In this document: in pieces, positions 23,238 through 56,344 of the stretch
Layout: each line of letters opens with the position of its first letter
How positions within the stretch are numbered: position 1 is the first letter of the stretch
Assembly (NCBI GenBank): GCA_009746045.1
Contig: RPFO01000184.1
Coordinates: 514,881-578,880 of the forward strand
DNA length: 64,000 bases
Source of the DNA: Mesostigma viride
Lineage: Eukaryota > Streptophyta > Mesostigmatophyceae > Mesostigmatales > Mesostigmataceae
Direction of reading: 5' to 3'
Notes under the pieces: generated by a model
Database searches by the model: none
The model's input: the letters and a program-made list of their open reading frames with translations, nothing else
What the model was told of the DNA's origin: nothing
Made by a program: the position numbers and the translations under genes

Positions 23238-25257
23238 CCTGACCCATGCCACATACCCCACACCCCAAGCCTCGTGCCCCATGTCCCCTGCCAGCCTGCC
23301 TGCCTACACATGCAAAGGAAACAAACATGGCCCCGCTGGCACAATGCAAAGCACACCTGGTTGATCAGGTAGCGGGCACGCCTGCACAATGAGACATCAA
23401 AATTACACAGCCAGCAAAGCAAAATTCAGTGTGCAAGCGAATGGGGCCTACGTTTGACAGCAAGTATGATGAATCCATGTAGAAAAATGTGGCAAAACAC
23501 ATGGTTACAGCCCAGTAAAAATTCACGTGCAGCAAACTGTCTACCCATGCGTGAATTTGGCTTCAGCCCAGTAAAAATCTGCACAACACAAATATTGCAC
23601 AGCCATTAGAGCAAGTCTAACTTTGGATATGCTGGATGGAAGCAATATAGCACACCATGACACACCCCTAGTTGCTCACCTTCACCCATATAGCCCAGTG
23701 AAAACTCACGTGCAAAGCAAGGCAGCTTATCACACGCAAAACCACCATCAACGTCAGGAAGCACAGCAGTCAACGACTCCCAAAATTGGTGCATGAGAAA
23801 TCATCCATGAGCAATCATGGGCTTTCCCTGCCCAGCCTGTTCCAGAAGAAAGCAACACGGATAACGTGGCAATGACATTCCCCAGGAGAATGAAGAGGAC
23901 GCACCCCACGGATACGACAATGGAAGACAGACTCTTGGTCCGGTACGTGCACGCTGCGACCAAGAAAATTCGTCTGGAAAAAAGGAAATTGCATAAGATT
24001 ACGGTAAACGTAAATCACATTAGATAAAAGCAGATACATTGACCACATCTTTGACACAAATCGCCATCGCCAGCGTTCGTCCCGTTCCAAGCAATCCAGC
24101 GCTCAATCGAAACTGTCTATGGTGACACCAGACATTCGTTTGCCCCATCCCACGTCTTCCATGAACAGCAAAACTGATTTTACAAGGCGTGAAATACGTA
24201 AAACTGAAGAATGACGACACTGAAACAAAACAATCTGATGACGACGTTCAATTTCCAGGTCGCTGGCTATTATACAGCAAATGCCATAGCGACACGGACC
24301 TCTCCCACGCAGGTTGCACGGGGTTGACGCCCCGCCAGCTCCGAAAGTTTCCTACGTACTCTTCCAATACAAACTTTTGAAAGCCATGAATTCGCATTCC
24401 CCATCCCGATTTCACATGCTACGTCGCCCGCCATCGCCATCCAGCAACAACTATGGTTGCTTCCGCAGCACGTCGCTTTTTGTTTCATTAAAATTTTTTG
24501 CCCCGACCATGCCGCTTTTGTTATTCACGTTCACTTTACCAATTGCCACTGCCCAGCCTGGTGTGTTCGACGCGACGCTCGCCCCGCCCTGCATGCGAAC
24601 TAAAATTTGGTACGGTTCGACCGGTCCAACTTTCCCCGTTCAGCCTGAACACTTCAAGTCCGTATTTTCGTCAGGGTCGGAGGTGGGGGGTGCCAGCGGG
24701 AGCCCTAAAATTTCCGTTTCGTACGGCTGGATTTTGGGCTGAGCCCCCTGGTTTTCAGAGTTTCGAGCCGTTTTTTTCCACGCTCCCCTTCTGAACACGT
24801 TCAGTTCAGTCATCTCGCAAAAATTGGCACGGAAATGGCGTGGGAAGTAGGCCGAACCGAAAATTGAAGGCGAAAACCGTTCAGACTAGGGTTCGAACTT
24901 AATTTTCTGCACATTTCCCGTTCAGTCTGAACACTCGTTCTGACTGAACCCTTAGTAAATCGACTACGATGTTTGGGCTAAGCTGCTTCGGCAAAAACTT
25001 CCCCCCATCCGTATATGCCCCCCGGCATTTCTCGCGCATTTTGCTGAATTCGGCACCGTTCAGAATCCTGAGACTCGATCTTAGGCGGGTGTGACGGCGT
25101 TCAGGCCGGCGGTTACGGGCGTAACTCGCGGCTCCGCAGGATTTCAGGGATGGCCCTCGGTCGTGGGGGTGCGATCAGGCCGTACGGTACGGCGCCCGCG
25201 GCGATGTCAGGATGTTCGGGTTTCTCCTGCGCAACACGATCGTAATATAGTAGTTGA

Positions 25258-29404
<4,147 letters not shown>

Positions 29405-30981
29405 CAAGTTGGGGGCCCCTTCGGGGCCCGGACTTTTTGGCGCCTGAGCGGGCGATTGGCGCGTACACCCGCGGGGTGCGTCCTCGGGAACGCCGGCGCC
29501 ACGCGGGGCGCGCTGCGCGAAGGGGCAGTGGCCGAAGGCGCCGAGGCGGGGGGGCCAGCGGGAGCCATAAAATTTCGGCTTCGTACGGCCCGTCCGCAGG
29601 CGGAGCCCCCTGCTTTTCCCAGCTTCGAGCCGTTTCCTGGCACGCTCCCCGTCTGAACACGTTCAGGCAAGTCATCTCGCTAAAGGTCCACCGGGACGAA
29701 ATAATTACGTACATGCAAATTCGAGGCTATGGCGGTGCAGAAAACTGATTGGTGTAGGAGCATCGATGCATGGATTCGTTCCAAATATTGTAGGAATTTT
29801 TTATGAGTTATGGCTGGGATGAGTAGGTCATCCAGCAACATCTGGGTGTAGTTCGTGGCATGTTTCCCTACCCTTTTGGGAATGCCCTTGGGGCCAGGCC
29901 AGGTCAGAATATGCCGCCCTGGCCGGCCAAGCCGCTGGGGGCCTGCCAGACCAAAGTCCCTATATGAGTGTGCTTTGGTCCCAGTATGGACACTCAACTG
30001 TTTTAGGTTAGTTTGTGGACATTACCATGCAAGGTGCAACTGGCTCCTATTGTTAGGCGCGAGTTGGACACGATTTGAGGGCTAAAAGCTAAAATTGTTT
30101 GCTGACACAGCTAGCCCGCAACACACGTAGCATAGGTGTCACACTTCATGTAGTGTTCAAGTTGGGACATGATGCAGACAATGTTTGTTCTGGACAACTC
30201 TGATTTATGATAATGAGTTGTCTTGAGCACTTCATAATGAGATTAGCACAGCTCATTTTAAGACACACCACCGCATCTTTATCAAACAATCCCATCCAAT
30301 TCCCAACTTCACCATGGAATGGCCATCAAATGTTAGCATGTGCACGATCGCTCATGCCCACTTCAAAATCACCTTAAGAAAGAAAGTTTTGTATTCGCTA
30401 ACTTCTTTATAACCACCACCAGTATGGGGCAACCACAGGCCATCACTGTGACCACTGTGACCACCGCAAGGGCACGCCATCACATGCAGCCATAAATGTA
30501 TCTAACGAAGCAAGGCCAGCTGGTATCCAGGCGGCATGTTGCCACCACACACGTCTCGGTTACGGCGCGGTCACCCATCTTCATGTCCCTGCAAATATGC
30601 ACCCCATAACAACGTGTGACAACCCACAAGACCCCACGGTGCCCTTTTGCGGGATCGCAGGGCATGGCAGGGCATGTGCGTGTGTACCACCCCTACCTGC
30701 CTGCCCAACGCCCCACTCCCCATGCCCCAAGTTTCATGGCTCGTGCCCTAGGTCCCCTGCCCCGTCCCACCTGCCCACTGTGCCCTTGCTTGTGACTTGC
30801 ATCTGACCACATCACGTGCAGGTGGCTGAGGGCCTGCCCCATGCCCCAGTCCCCACGACCTGTGACTCATAGCTTCAGAAAGGCTTCCCCTGCCCCCTGC
30901 CGCCTGGACCCTGCCCTCCTCCCTGTGGTGCCCCCGCTGGCTGGCTTGCCAATAATCACATCTCGTGCATGTGGCTGCCTT

Positions 30982-31065
<84 letters not shown>
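30982..31065 (+). repeat. (GGCT)n array, U4 block 1
   Basis: 84 bp, uninterrupted. Confidence 0.97.
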
Positions 31066-31395
31066 CCTGACCCATGCCACATACCCCACGCCCCAAGCCT
31101 CGTGCCCCATGTCCCCAAGTTTCATGGCTCGTGCCCCAGGTCCCCTGCCCCGTCCCACCTGCCCACTGTGCCCTTGCTTGTGACTTGCCTCTGACCACAT
31201 CACGTGCAGGTGGCTGAGGGCCTGCCCCATGCCCCAGTCCCCACGACCTGTGACTCATAGCTTCAGAAAGGCTCCCCCTGCCCCCTGCCGCCTGGCCCCT
31301 GCCTCCCGCCCCCTCCCCCCTTCCCCCTGTCCCCATGCCCTCCTCCCTGTGGTGCCCCCGCTGGCTGGCTTGCCAATAATCACATCTCGTGCATG

Positions 31396-31597
<202 letters not shown>

Positions 31598-34500
31598 CCT
31601 GACCCATGCCACATACCCCACACCCCAAGCCTCGTGCCCCATGTCCCCTGCCAGCCTGCCTGCCTACACATGCAAAGGAAACAAACATGGCCCCGCTGGC
31701 ACAATGCAAAGCACACCTGGTTGATCAGGTAGCGGGCACGCCTGCACAATGAGACATCAAAATTACACAGCCAGCAAAGCAAAATTCAGTGTGCAAGCCA
31801 ATGGGGCCTACGTTTGACAGCAAGTATGATGAATCCATGTAGAAAAATATGGCACAACACACGGTTGCCCACCTGCACGTACAGCCCAGTAAAAATTCAC
31901 GTGCAGCAAACTGTCTACCCATGCGTGAATTTGGCTTCAGCCCAGTAAAAATCTGCACAACACAAATATTGCACAGCCATTAGAGCAAGTCTAACTTTGG
32001 ATATGCTGGATGGAAGCAATATAGCACAGCATGACACACCCCTAGTTGCTCACCTTCACCCATATAGCCCAGTGAAAACCCACGTGCAAAGCAAGGCAGC
32101 TTATCACACGCAAAACCACCATCAACGTCAGGAAGCACAGCAGTCAACGACTCCCAAAATCGGTGCATGAGAAATCATCCATGAGCAATCATGGGCTTTC
32201 CCTGCCCAGCCTGTTCCAGAAGAAAGCAACACGGAGAACGTGGCAATGACATTCCCAAGGAGAATGAAGAGGACGCACCCCACGGATACGACAATGGAAG
32301 ACAGACTCTTGGTCCGGTATGTGCACGCTGCGATCAAGAAAATTCGTCTGGAAAAAAGGAAATTGCATAAGATTACGGTAAACGTAAATCGCATTAGATA
32401 AAAGCAGATACATTGACCACATCTTTGACACAAATCGCCATCGCCAGCGTTCGTTCCGTGCCAAGCAATCCAGCGCTCAATCGCAACTGTCTATGGTGAC
32501 ACCAGACATTCGTTTGCCCCATCCCACGTCTTCCATGAACAGCAAAACTGATTTTACAAGGCGTGAAATACGTAAAACTGAGGAATGACGACAATGAAAC
32601 AAAGCAATCTGATGACGACGTTCAATTTCCAGGTCGCTGGCTATTATACAGCAAATGCCATAGCGACACGGACCTCTCCCACGCAGGTAGCACGGGGTTG
32701 ACGCCCCGCCAGCTCAGAAAGTTTCGTACGTACTCTTCCAATACAAACTTTTGATGTATAAAAGCCATGAATTCGCATTCCCCATCCCAATTTCACATGC
32801 TACGTCGCCCGCCATCGCCAGCCAGCAACAACTATGGTTGCTTCCGCAGCACGTCGCTTTGTTTCATTAAAATTTTTGCCCCGACCATGCCGCTTTTATT
32901 ATTCACGTTCACTTTACCCATTGCCACTGCCCAGCCTGGTGCGTTCGACGCGACGCTCGCCCCGCCCTGCATGCGAACTAAAATTTGGTGCGGTTCGACC
33001 GGTCCAACTTTCCCCGTTCAGCCTGAACACTTCAAGTCCGTATTTTTGTAAGGGTAATCGGCGGGGGGGCCAGAGGGAGCCCAAAAATTTCGGTTGCGTA
33101 CGGCCGTTTGGCGGGCTGAGCCCCCTGCTTTTCACAGTTCAACGCTCCCCGTCTGAACACGTTCAGTTCAGTCATCTCGCAAAAATTGGCACGGAAATTG
33201 CGTGGGAAGTAGGCCGAACCGAAATTTTAACCGAAAAACAGTTCAGGCTAGGGTTCGAACTAAATTTTCTGCACATTTCCCGTTCAGTCTGAACACTCAA
33301 AATTTCCCGTTCAGACTGAACCCTTAGTAAATCGACTACGATGTTTGGATAGAGATCCTTCGTGCATAAACTAATTAATCAGCCGTATATGCCCCCCGGC
33401 ATTTCTCGCGCATTTTGCTGAATTCAGTTTCCGTTCAGAACTGCTGACACTCGATCTTAGGAGGGTGTGACGGCGTTCAGACCGGCGGTTACGGGCCGTA
33501 ACTCGCGGCTCCGCAGGATTTCAGGGATGGCCCTCGGTCGTGGGGTTGCGATCAGGCCGTACGGTACGGCGCCCGCGGCGATGTCAGGATGTTCGGGTTT
33601 CTCCCTTGCGCAACACGATCGTAATATAGTAGTTGACAAGTTGGGGGCCCCTTCGGGGCCCGGACTTTTTGGCGCCTGAGCGGGCGATTGGCGCGTACAC
33701 CCGCGGGGTGCGTCCTCGGGAACGCCGGCGCCACGCGGGGCGCGCTGTGCGAAGGGGCAGTGGCCGAGGGCGCCGAGGCGGGGGGGCCAGCGGGAGCCAT
33801 GAAATTTCGGCTTCGTACGGCCCGTCCGCAGGCGGAGCCCCCTGCTTTTCCCAGCTTCGAGCCGTTTCCTGGCACGCTCCCCGTCTGAACACGTTCAGGC
33901 AAGTCTGCATCTCGCTAAAGGTCCACCGGGACGAAATAATAACATACATGCAAATTCGAGGCTATGGCGGTGCAGAAAACTGATTGGTGTAGGAGCATCG
34001 ATGCATGGATTCGTTCCAAATATTGTAGTCATCCAACAACATCTGGGTGTAGTTCGTGGCATGTTTCCCTACCCTTTTGGGAATGCCCTTGGGGCCAGGC
34101 CAGGTCAGAATATGCCGCCATGGCCGGCCAAGCCGCTGGGGGCCTGCCAGACCAAAGTCCCTATATGAGTGTGCTTTGGTCCCAGTATGGACACTAAACT
34201 GTTTTAGGTTAGTTTGTGGACATTACCATGCAAGGTGCAACTGGCTCCTATTGTTAGGCGCGAGTTGGACACGATTTGAGGGCTAAAAGCTAAAATTGTT
34301 TGCTGACACAGTTAGCCCGCAACACACGTAGCATAGGTGTCACACTTCATGTAGTGTTAAAGTTGGGGCATGATGCAGACAATGTTTGTTCCCACTCTGA
34401 TTTATTATAATGAGTTGTCTTGAGCACTTCATAATGAGATTAGCACAGCTCATTTTAAGACACACCACCGCATCTTTATCAAACAATCCCATCCAATTCC

Positions 34501-35218
34501 CAACTTCACCATGGAATGGCCATCAAATGTTAGCATGTGCACGATCGCTCATGCCCACTTCAAAATCACCTTAAGAAAGAAAGTTTTGTCTTCGCTAACT
34601 TCTTTATAAGCACCACCAGTATGGGGCAACCACAGGCCCTCACTGTGACCACTGTGACCACGGCAAGGGCACGCCATCACATGCAGCCATAAATGTAGCT
34701 AACGAAGCAAGGCCAGCTGGTATCCAGGCGGCATGTTGCCACCACACACGTCTCGGTTACGGCGCGGTCACCCATCTTCATGTCCCTGCAAATATGCACC
34801 CCATAACAACGTGTGACAACCCACAAGACCCCACGGTGCCCTTTTGCGGGATCGCATGGCATGCAAGGGCATGTGCGTGTGTACCACCCCTACCTGCCTG
34901 CCCAACGCCCCACTCCCCATGCCCCAAGTTTCATGGCTCGTGCCCCAGGTCCCCTGCCCCGTCCCACCTGCCCACTGTGCCCCTGCTTGTGACTTGCCTC
35001 TGACCACATCACGTGCAGGTGGCTGAGGGCCTGCCCCATGCCCCAGTCCCCACGACCTGTGACTCATAGCTTCAGAAAGGCTCCCCCTGCCCCCTGCTGC
35101 CTGGACCCTGCCCCCCGCCCCCTCCCCCCTTCCCCCTGTCCCCATGCCCTCCTCCCTGTGGTGCCCCCGCTGGCTGGCTTGCCAATAATCACATCTCGTG
35201 CATGTGGCTGCCTTGCTT

Positions 35219-35444
<226 letters not shown>

Positions 35445-35773
35445 CCATGCCACATACCCCACGGCCCAAGCCTCGTGCCCCATGTCCCCTGCCAGCCTGC
35501 CTGCCTACACATGCAAAGGAAAGTTTCATGGCTCGTGCCCCAGGTCCCCTGTCCCGTCCCACCTGCCCACTGTGCCCTTGCTTGTGACTTGCCTCTGACC
35601 ACATCACGTGCAGGTGGCTGAGGGCCTGCCCCATGCCCCAGACCCCGCGACCTGTGACTCATAGCTTCAGAAAGGCTCCCCCTGCCCCCTGCCGCCTGGA
35701 CCCTGCCCACCGCCCCCTCCCCCTTCCCCCTGTCCCCATGCCCTCCTCCCTGTGGTGCCCCCGCTGGCTGGCT

Positions 35774-35774
35774 T

Positions 35775-35844
<70 letters not shown>

Positions 35845-35846
35845 GT

Positions 35847-35914
<68 letters not shown>
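35774..35914 (+). repeat. (GGCT)n array, U5 block 2
   Basis: 141 bp with a single GGCGTGCT break. It recurs at 40935-41075 in U7. Here the usual CCAATAATCACATC spacer before the array is missing. Confidence 0.97.
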
Positions 35915-35916
<2 letters not shown>

Positions 35917-38087
35917 CCATGCCACATACCCCACGCCCCAAGCCTCGTGCCCCATGTCCCCTGCCAGCCTGCCTGCCTACACATGCAAAGGAAACAAACA
36001 TGGCCCCGCTGGCACAATGCAAAGCACACCTGGTTGATCAGGTAGCGGGCACGCCTGCACAATGAGACATCAAAATTACACAGCCAGCAAAGCAAAATCC
36101 AGTGTGCAAGCCGATGGGGCCTACGTTTGACAGCAAATATGATGAATCCATGTAGAAAAATGGCACAACACATGGTTGCCCACCTGCACGTACAGCCCAG
36201 TAAAAATTTACGTGCAGCAAACTGTCTACCCATGCGAGAATTTGGCTTCAGCCCAGTAAAAATCTGCACAACACAAATATTGCACAGCCATTAGAGCAAA
36301 GCAAAATGTTCAGTGTTCAAGCCACTTGGGCTAACTTTGGATATGCTGGATGGAAGCAATATAGCACAGCATGACACACCCCGTGGACGCTCACCTTCAC
36401 CCATATAGCCCAGTGAAAACCCACGTGCAAAGCAAGGCAGCTTATCACACGCAAAACCACCATCAACGTCAGGCAGCACAGCAGTCAACGACTCCCAAAA
36501 TTGGTGCATGAGCAATCATCCATGAGCAATCATGGGCTTTCCCTGCCCAGTCTGTTCCAGAAGAAAGCAACACGGATAACGTGGCAATGACATTCCCAAG
36601 GAGAATGAAGAGGACGCACCCCACGGATACGACAATGGAAGACAGACTCTTGGTCCGGTACGTGCACGCTGCGACCAAGAAAATTCGTCTGGAAAAAGGG
36701 AAATTGCATAAGATTACGGTAAACGTAAATCACATTAGATAAAAGCAGATACATTGACCACATCTTTGACACAAATCGCCATCGCCAGCGTTCGTCCCGT
36801 GCCAAGCAATCCAGCGCTCAATCGCAACTGTCTATGGTGACATCAGACATTCGTTTGCCCCATCCCACGTCTTCCATGAACAGCAAAACTGATTTTACAA
36901 GGCGTGAAATACGTAAAACTGAGGAATGACGACAATGAAACAAAGCAATCTGATGACGACGTTCAATTTCCAGGTCGCTGGCTATTGTACAGCAAACGGC
37001 ATAGCGACACGGACCTCTCCCACGCAGGTAGCACGGGGTTGACGCCCCGCCAGCTCCGAAAGTTTCCTACGTACTCTTCCAATACAAACTTTTGATGTAT
37101 AAAAGCCACGAATTCGCATTCCCCATCCCGATTTCACATGCTACGTCGCCCGCCATCGCCAGCCAGCAGCAACTATGATTGCTTGATTTGCTTCCGCAGC
37201 ACGTCGCTTCGTTTCATTAAAATTTTCTGCCCCGACCATGCCGCTTTACTATTCACGTTGACTTTACCCATTGCCATTGCCCAGCCTGGTGCGTTCGACG
37301 CGACGCTCGCCCCGCCCTGCATGCGAACTAAAATTTGGTACGGTTCGACCGGTCCAGCTTTCCCCGTTCAGCCTGAATACTTCAAGTCCGTATTTTTGTC
37401 AGGGTCCGAGGCGGGGGGGTCCAGCGGGAGCCCCAACATTTCGGCTTCGTATGGCCGTTTTGTGGACGGAGCCGTTTTTTCTCAGCTTCGAGCCGTTTTT
37501 TGCACAGAAATCGTTCAGAAATATAATCGGACTAAAATCGGTCAAAAATCGCATCACGGTTCAGAGAATCTAAGGCAAGAGTTTGGAGATTGAGATACGG
37601 CACAAACTATTGCCCCCAGCCGTACATGCCCCAAATTTGCTTTCCCCGCGCCCCGTTCAGTATTAACACTTTTCGGATCCAGAAATATCTGACGCTCCGG
37701 ATTCAACGTCAGGCTACGACAGGGTGCCCCTTGTGCCGTTCAGTTTGCGCTCGTGGCACCGGTCTCCAGCCAAGAAGCATGTTCAGCACAGGTTGTTTGG
37801 CTAAGCTGCTTCTTACCTAACTCTTCCCCCCATCCGTATATGCCCCCCGGCATTTCTCGCGCATTTTGCTGAATTCGGCACCCGTTCAGAATAGGTGACA
37901 GTCGATCTTAGGAGGGTGTGACGGCGTTCAGGCCGGCGGTTACGGGCCGTAACTCGCGGCTCCGCAGGATTTCAGGAATGGCCCTCGGTCGTGGGGGTGC
38001 GATCAGGCCGTACGGTACGGCGCCCGCGGCGATGTCAGGATGTTCGGGTTTCTCCGTTGCGCAACACGATCGTAGTTAAGTAGTTGA

Positions 38088-38798
38088 CAAGTTGGGGGCC
38101 CCTTCGGGGCCCAGACTTTTTGGCGCCTGAGCGGGCGATTGGCGCGTACACCCGCGGGGTGCGTCCTCGGGAACGCCGGCGCCACGCGGGGTGCGCAGTG
38201 CGAAGGGGCAGTGGCCGAGGGCGCCGAGGCGGGGGGGCCAGCGGGAGCCCATAAATTTCGGTTTCGTACGGCCGTTTTTGGGGCGGAGCCCCCTGCTTTC
38301 CACAGTTTCGAGCCGTTTTTTTTCCATGCTCCCCGTCTGAACACGTTCAGGTCAGTAATCTCGCAAAAATTGGCACGGAAATTGCGTGGGAAGTAGGCCG
38401 AACCGAATATTCAACCAAAAACGCGTTCAGAAATGTGTTCGAACTAAATATTCGTTCAGTCTGAACACTTGAAATTTGCCGTTCAGTCTGAACCCTTAGT
38501 ATTTGTAGTAGGATGTTTGCTTCGGCAACAAACTCTTTGCCCTGCCGTATATGCCCCCCGGCATTTCTCGCGCATTTTGCTGAATTCGGCTTCCGTTCAG
38601 AACTGCTGACAGTCGATCTTAGGAGGGTGTGACGGCGTTCAGACCGGCGGTTACGGGCCGTAACTCGCGGCTCCGCAGGATTTCAGGATTCGCCCTCGGG
38701 CGTGGGGGTGCGATCAGGCCGTACGGTACGGCGCCCGCGGCGATGTCAGGATGTTCGGGTTTCTCCCTTGCGCAACACGATCGTAGTTAAGTAGTTGA
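38088..38798 (-). mobile_element. Array unit U6 (short alpha, 711 bp)
   Basis: This minimal form has the alpha hairpin and GC block joined directly to the GTTCAG-rich 5' part, without pyrimidine blocks or GGCT arrays. It matches U13, 20 kb away and also 711 bp, with one difference that I noticed (TATTCG or TTTTCG near 38,449). Confidence 0.78.
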
Positions 38799-47926
<9,128 letters not shown>

Positions 47927-49515
47927 CAAGTTGGGGGCCCCTTCGGGGCCCGGACTTTTTGGCGCCTGAGCGGGCGATTGGCGCGTACACCCGCGGGGTG
48001 CGTCCTCGGGAACGCCGGCGCCACGCGGGGCGCGCAGCGCGAAGGGGCAGTGGCCGAAGGCGCCGAGGCGGGGGGGCCAGCGGGAGCCATAAAATTTCGG
48101 CTTCGTACGGCCCGTCCGCAGGCGGAGCCCCCTGCTTTTCCCAGCTTCGAGCCGTTTCCTGGCACGCGCCCCATCTGAACACATTCAGGCAAGTCATCTC
48201 GCTAAAGGTCCACTGGGACGAAATAATTACGTACATGCAAAGTCGAGGCTATGGCGGTGCAGAAAACTGATTGGTGTAGGAGCATCGATGCATGGATTCG
48301 TTCCAAATATTGTAGGCATTTTTTATGAGTTATGGCTGGGACGAGTAGGTCATCCAGCAACATCTGGGTGTAGTTCGTGGCATGTTTCCCTACCCTTTTG
48401 GGAATGCCCTTGGGGCCAGGCCAGGTCAGAATATGCCGCCCTGGCCGGCCAAGCCGCTGGGGGCCTGCCAGACCAAAGTCCCTATATGAGTGTGCTTTGG
48501 TCCCAGTATGGACACTAAACTGTTTTAGGTTAGTTTGTGGACATTACCATGCAAGGTGCAACTGGCTCCTATTTTAGGCGCGAGTTGGACACGATTTGAG
48601 GGCTAAAAGCTAAAATTGTTTGCTGACACAGCTAGCCCGCAACACACGTAGCATAGGTGTCACACTTCATGTAGTGTTCAAGTTGGGGCATGATGCAGAC
48701 AATGTTTGTTCCAACTCTGATTTATTATAATGAGTTGTCTTGAGCACTTCATAATGAGATTAGCACAGCTCATTTTAAGACACACCACCGCATCTTTATC
48801 AAACAATCCCATCCAATTCCCAACTTCACCATGGAATGGCCATCAAATGTTAGCATGTGCACGATCGCTCATGCCCACTTCAAAATCACCTTAAGAAAGA
48901 AGTTTTGTATTCGCTAACTTCTTTATAACCACCACCAGTATGGCAACCACAGGCCCTCACTGTGACCACTGTGACCACGGGAAGGGCACACCATCACATG
49001 CAGCCATAAATGTATCTAACGAAGCAAGGCCAGCTGGTATCCAGGCGGCATGTTGCCACCACACACGTCTCGGTTACGGCGCGGTCACCCATCTTCATGT
49101 CCCTGCAAATATGCACCCCATAACAACGTGTGACAACCCACAAGACCCCACGGTGCCCTTTTGCGGGATCGCAGGGCATGGCAGGGCATGTGCGTGTGTA
49201 CCACCCCTACCTGCCTGCCCAACGCCCCACTCCCCATGCCCCAAGTTTCATGGCTCGTGCCCCAGGTCCCCTGCCCGTCCCACCTGCCCACTGTGCCCCT
49301 GCTTGTGACTTGCCTCTGACCACATCACGTGCAGGTGGCTGAGGGCCTGCCCCATGCCCCAGTCCCCACGACCTGTGACTCATAGCTTCAGAAAGGCTCC
49401 CCCTGCCCCCTGCCGCCTGGACCCTGCCCCCTTCCCCCTGTCCCCATGCCCTCCTCCCTGTGGTGCCCCCGCTGGCTGGCTTGCCAATAATCACATCTCG
49501 TGCATGTGGCTGCTT

Positions 49516-49754
<239 letters not shown>

Positions 49755-49790
49755 AATATGCACCCCATAACAACATGTGACAACCCAGGG

Positions 49791-54893
<5,103 letters not shown>

Positions 54894-55228
54894 TTTCCCA
54901 TTCAGTCTGAACCCTTAGTATTTCTAGTACTTTGTTTGGAGAGAGATCCTTCGTGTATAAACTCTTGCCCCCAGCCGTATATGCCCCCCGGCATTTCTCG
55001 TGCATTTTGCTGAATTCAGCTTCTGTTCAGAATAGGTAAGACTCGATCTTAGGAGGGTGTGACGGCGTTCAGGCGAGCGGTTACGGGCCGTAACTCGCGG
55101 CTCCGCAGGATTTCAGGGATGGCCCTCGGTCGTGGGGGTGCGATCAGGCCGTACGGTACGGCGCCCGCGGCGGTGTCAGGATGTTCGGGTTTCTCCTTTG
55201 CGCAACACGATCGTAATATAGTAGTTGA

Positions 55229-56344
55229 CAAGGTGGGGGGGCCAAGGCCCCCCACGAATTCGGACGCACTACGCCACCAGGGGCCCTGAGGCCTTCGCCG
55301 AAAGCTTCGACCCGCCGGGCGGAGCGCCCGCCTACCGGGCCGGCCCCTACGCCGGGGGGCGAACGCTCGGCGGCCTTCCTTGGGGGGCTTCCCATCGCGC
55401 GCGCTCGCGCCGGCCCGCCGCACCGTCGATCCCACGCTCCGTCCCTCACGGGGAAATCTTCCAAATAAATTTTTATTCCTCGGAACTACGAAAATTCGGC
55501 CTGAACTCGGCCTAAATTCGTTTTTATTGCTCGAAACTAGTGACCGCTCAACCAAAAACGATTTCAGGCCGAATTTAGCATGCGTTCAGGGCAAAATTTC
55601 GTAGCACTTTTGATTTCAGCAAAATTTAGATTCTCTCTGCGCTGAATCCAGAATCGGCTCAGAATCTCGCAAAGTTCGTCCAGCAAGCATCGTACTACGC
55701 TCCGCTCCTGCAACTCAAATTTTGCGTGTACTTTTCAACTAAAATTAAGTCAGATCACGTTCAGACTTAAATTTCGGTCTGACTAAAAAATTGCAACGGA
55801 AACGTTCAGTAAAACGGTTTCTGAACGAAATGCGGACAGGAAAACGGCCATAACGCCCAACGTGTTACGGTTTCAAAACATTTTCTGGACATTACGTCGA
55901 CTTGCCGCACTGAACTCTACGCAACTTGGGACGGCGGGTTCAATACTTCGAAGTTTTTGTACTTCCGCGTCCCACATCCTGTAACCGCGGGCGGGTTGTT
56001 TGATTCGCGACACAGAGTTTGACGCCCGCGAAGAAGTCAACATCGTGCCGGGTTCCGTATTTTTATCTGGCCGCGGCCATTGGCTGGCCTCCCATCTGCC
56101 CGCAAAAGTGCTGAACCGGATCTGGACGTAACTGCCGTTTCAGACCCCGTTCAGAACTCCTGACAGTCGATCTGCCTAGTTTGCCACTTTTCGGGCAACT
56201 GCCCCGATTGGGCGCCACCGCGGATCTCCGGATCGCCCTGACTATCGGCCGCCCTGCGCTCGCGGTTCTCGTACGGGCCACTTTTCGGGCCTCACGGTTT
56301 GCCAAACTTTTGCGTTGGGGTTAATCGTAGTTACTAGAAGGGGA
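55229..56344 (-). mobile_element. Array unit U10 (zeta, 1,116 bp)
   Basis: The zeta hairpin (GGGGGGCC AA GGCCCCCC, + strand ~55,233-55,255) directly abuts CTTG. A GC-rich block follows, then a GTTCAG-containing AT-richer part. The 5' end is TCCCCTTCTAGTAACTACG. Near-identical to U12 at an offset of 2,233 bp. Confidence 0.7.

Noticed and set aside
55960-56000. TCCCACATCCTG resembling the plant snRNA upstream element (also at about 57,086, 58,203 and, as TCCCACGTCCTG, 60,651)
   Set aside because: There is no TATA at the required distance and no snRNA-like sequence downstream. It is better explained as part of the zeta/eta element body.
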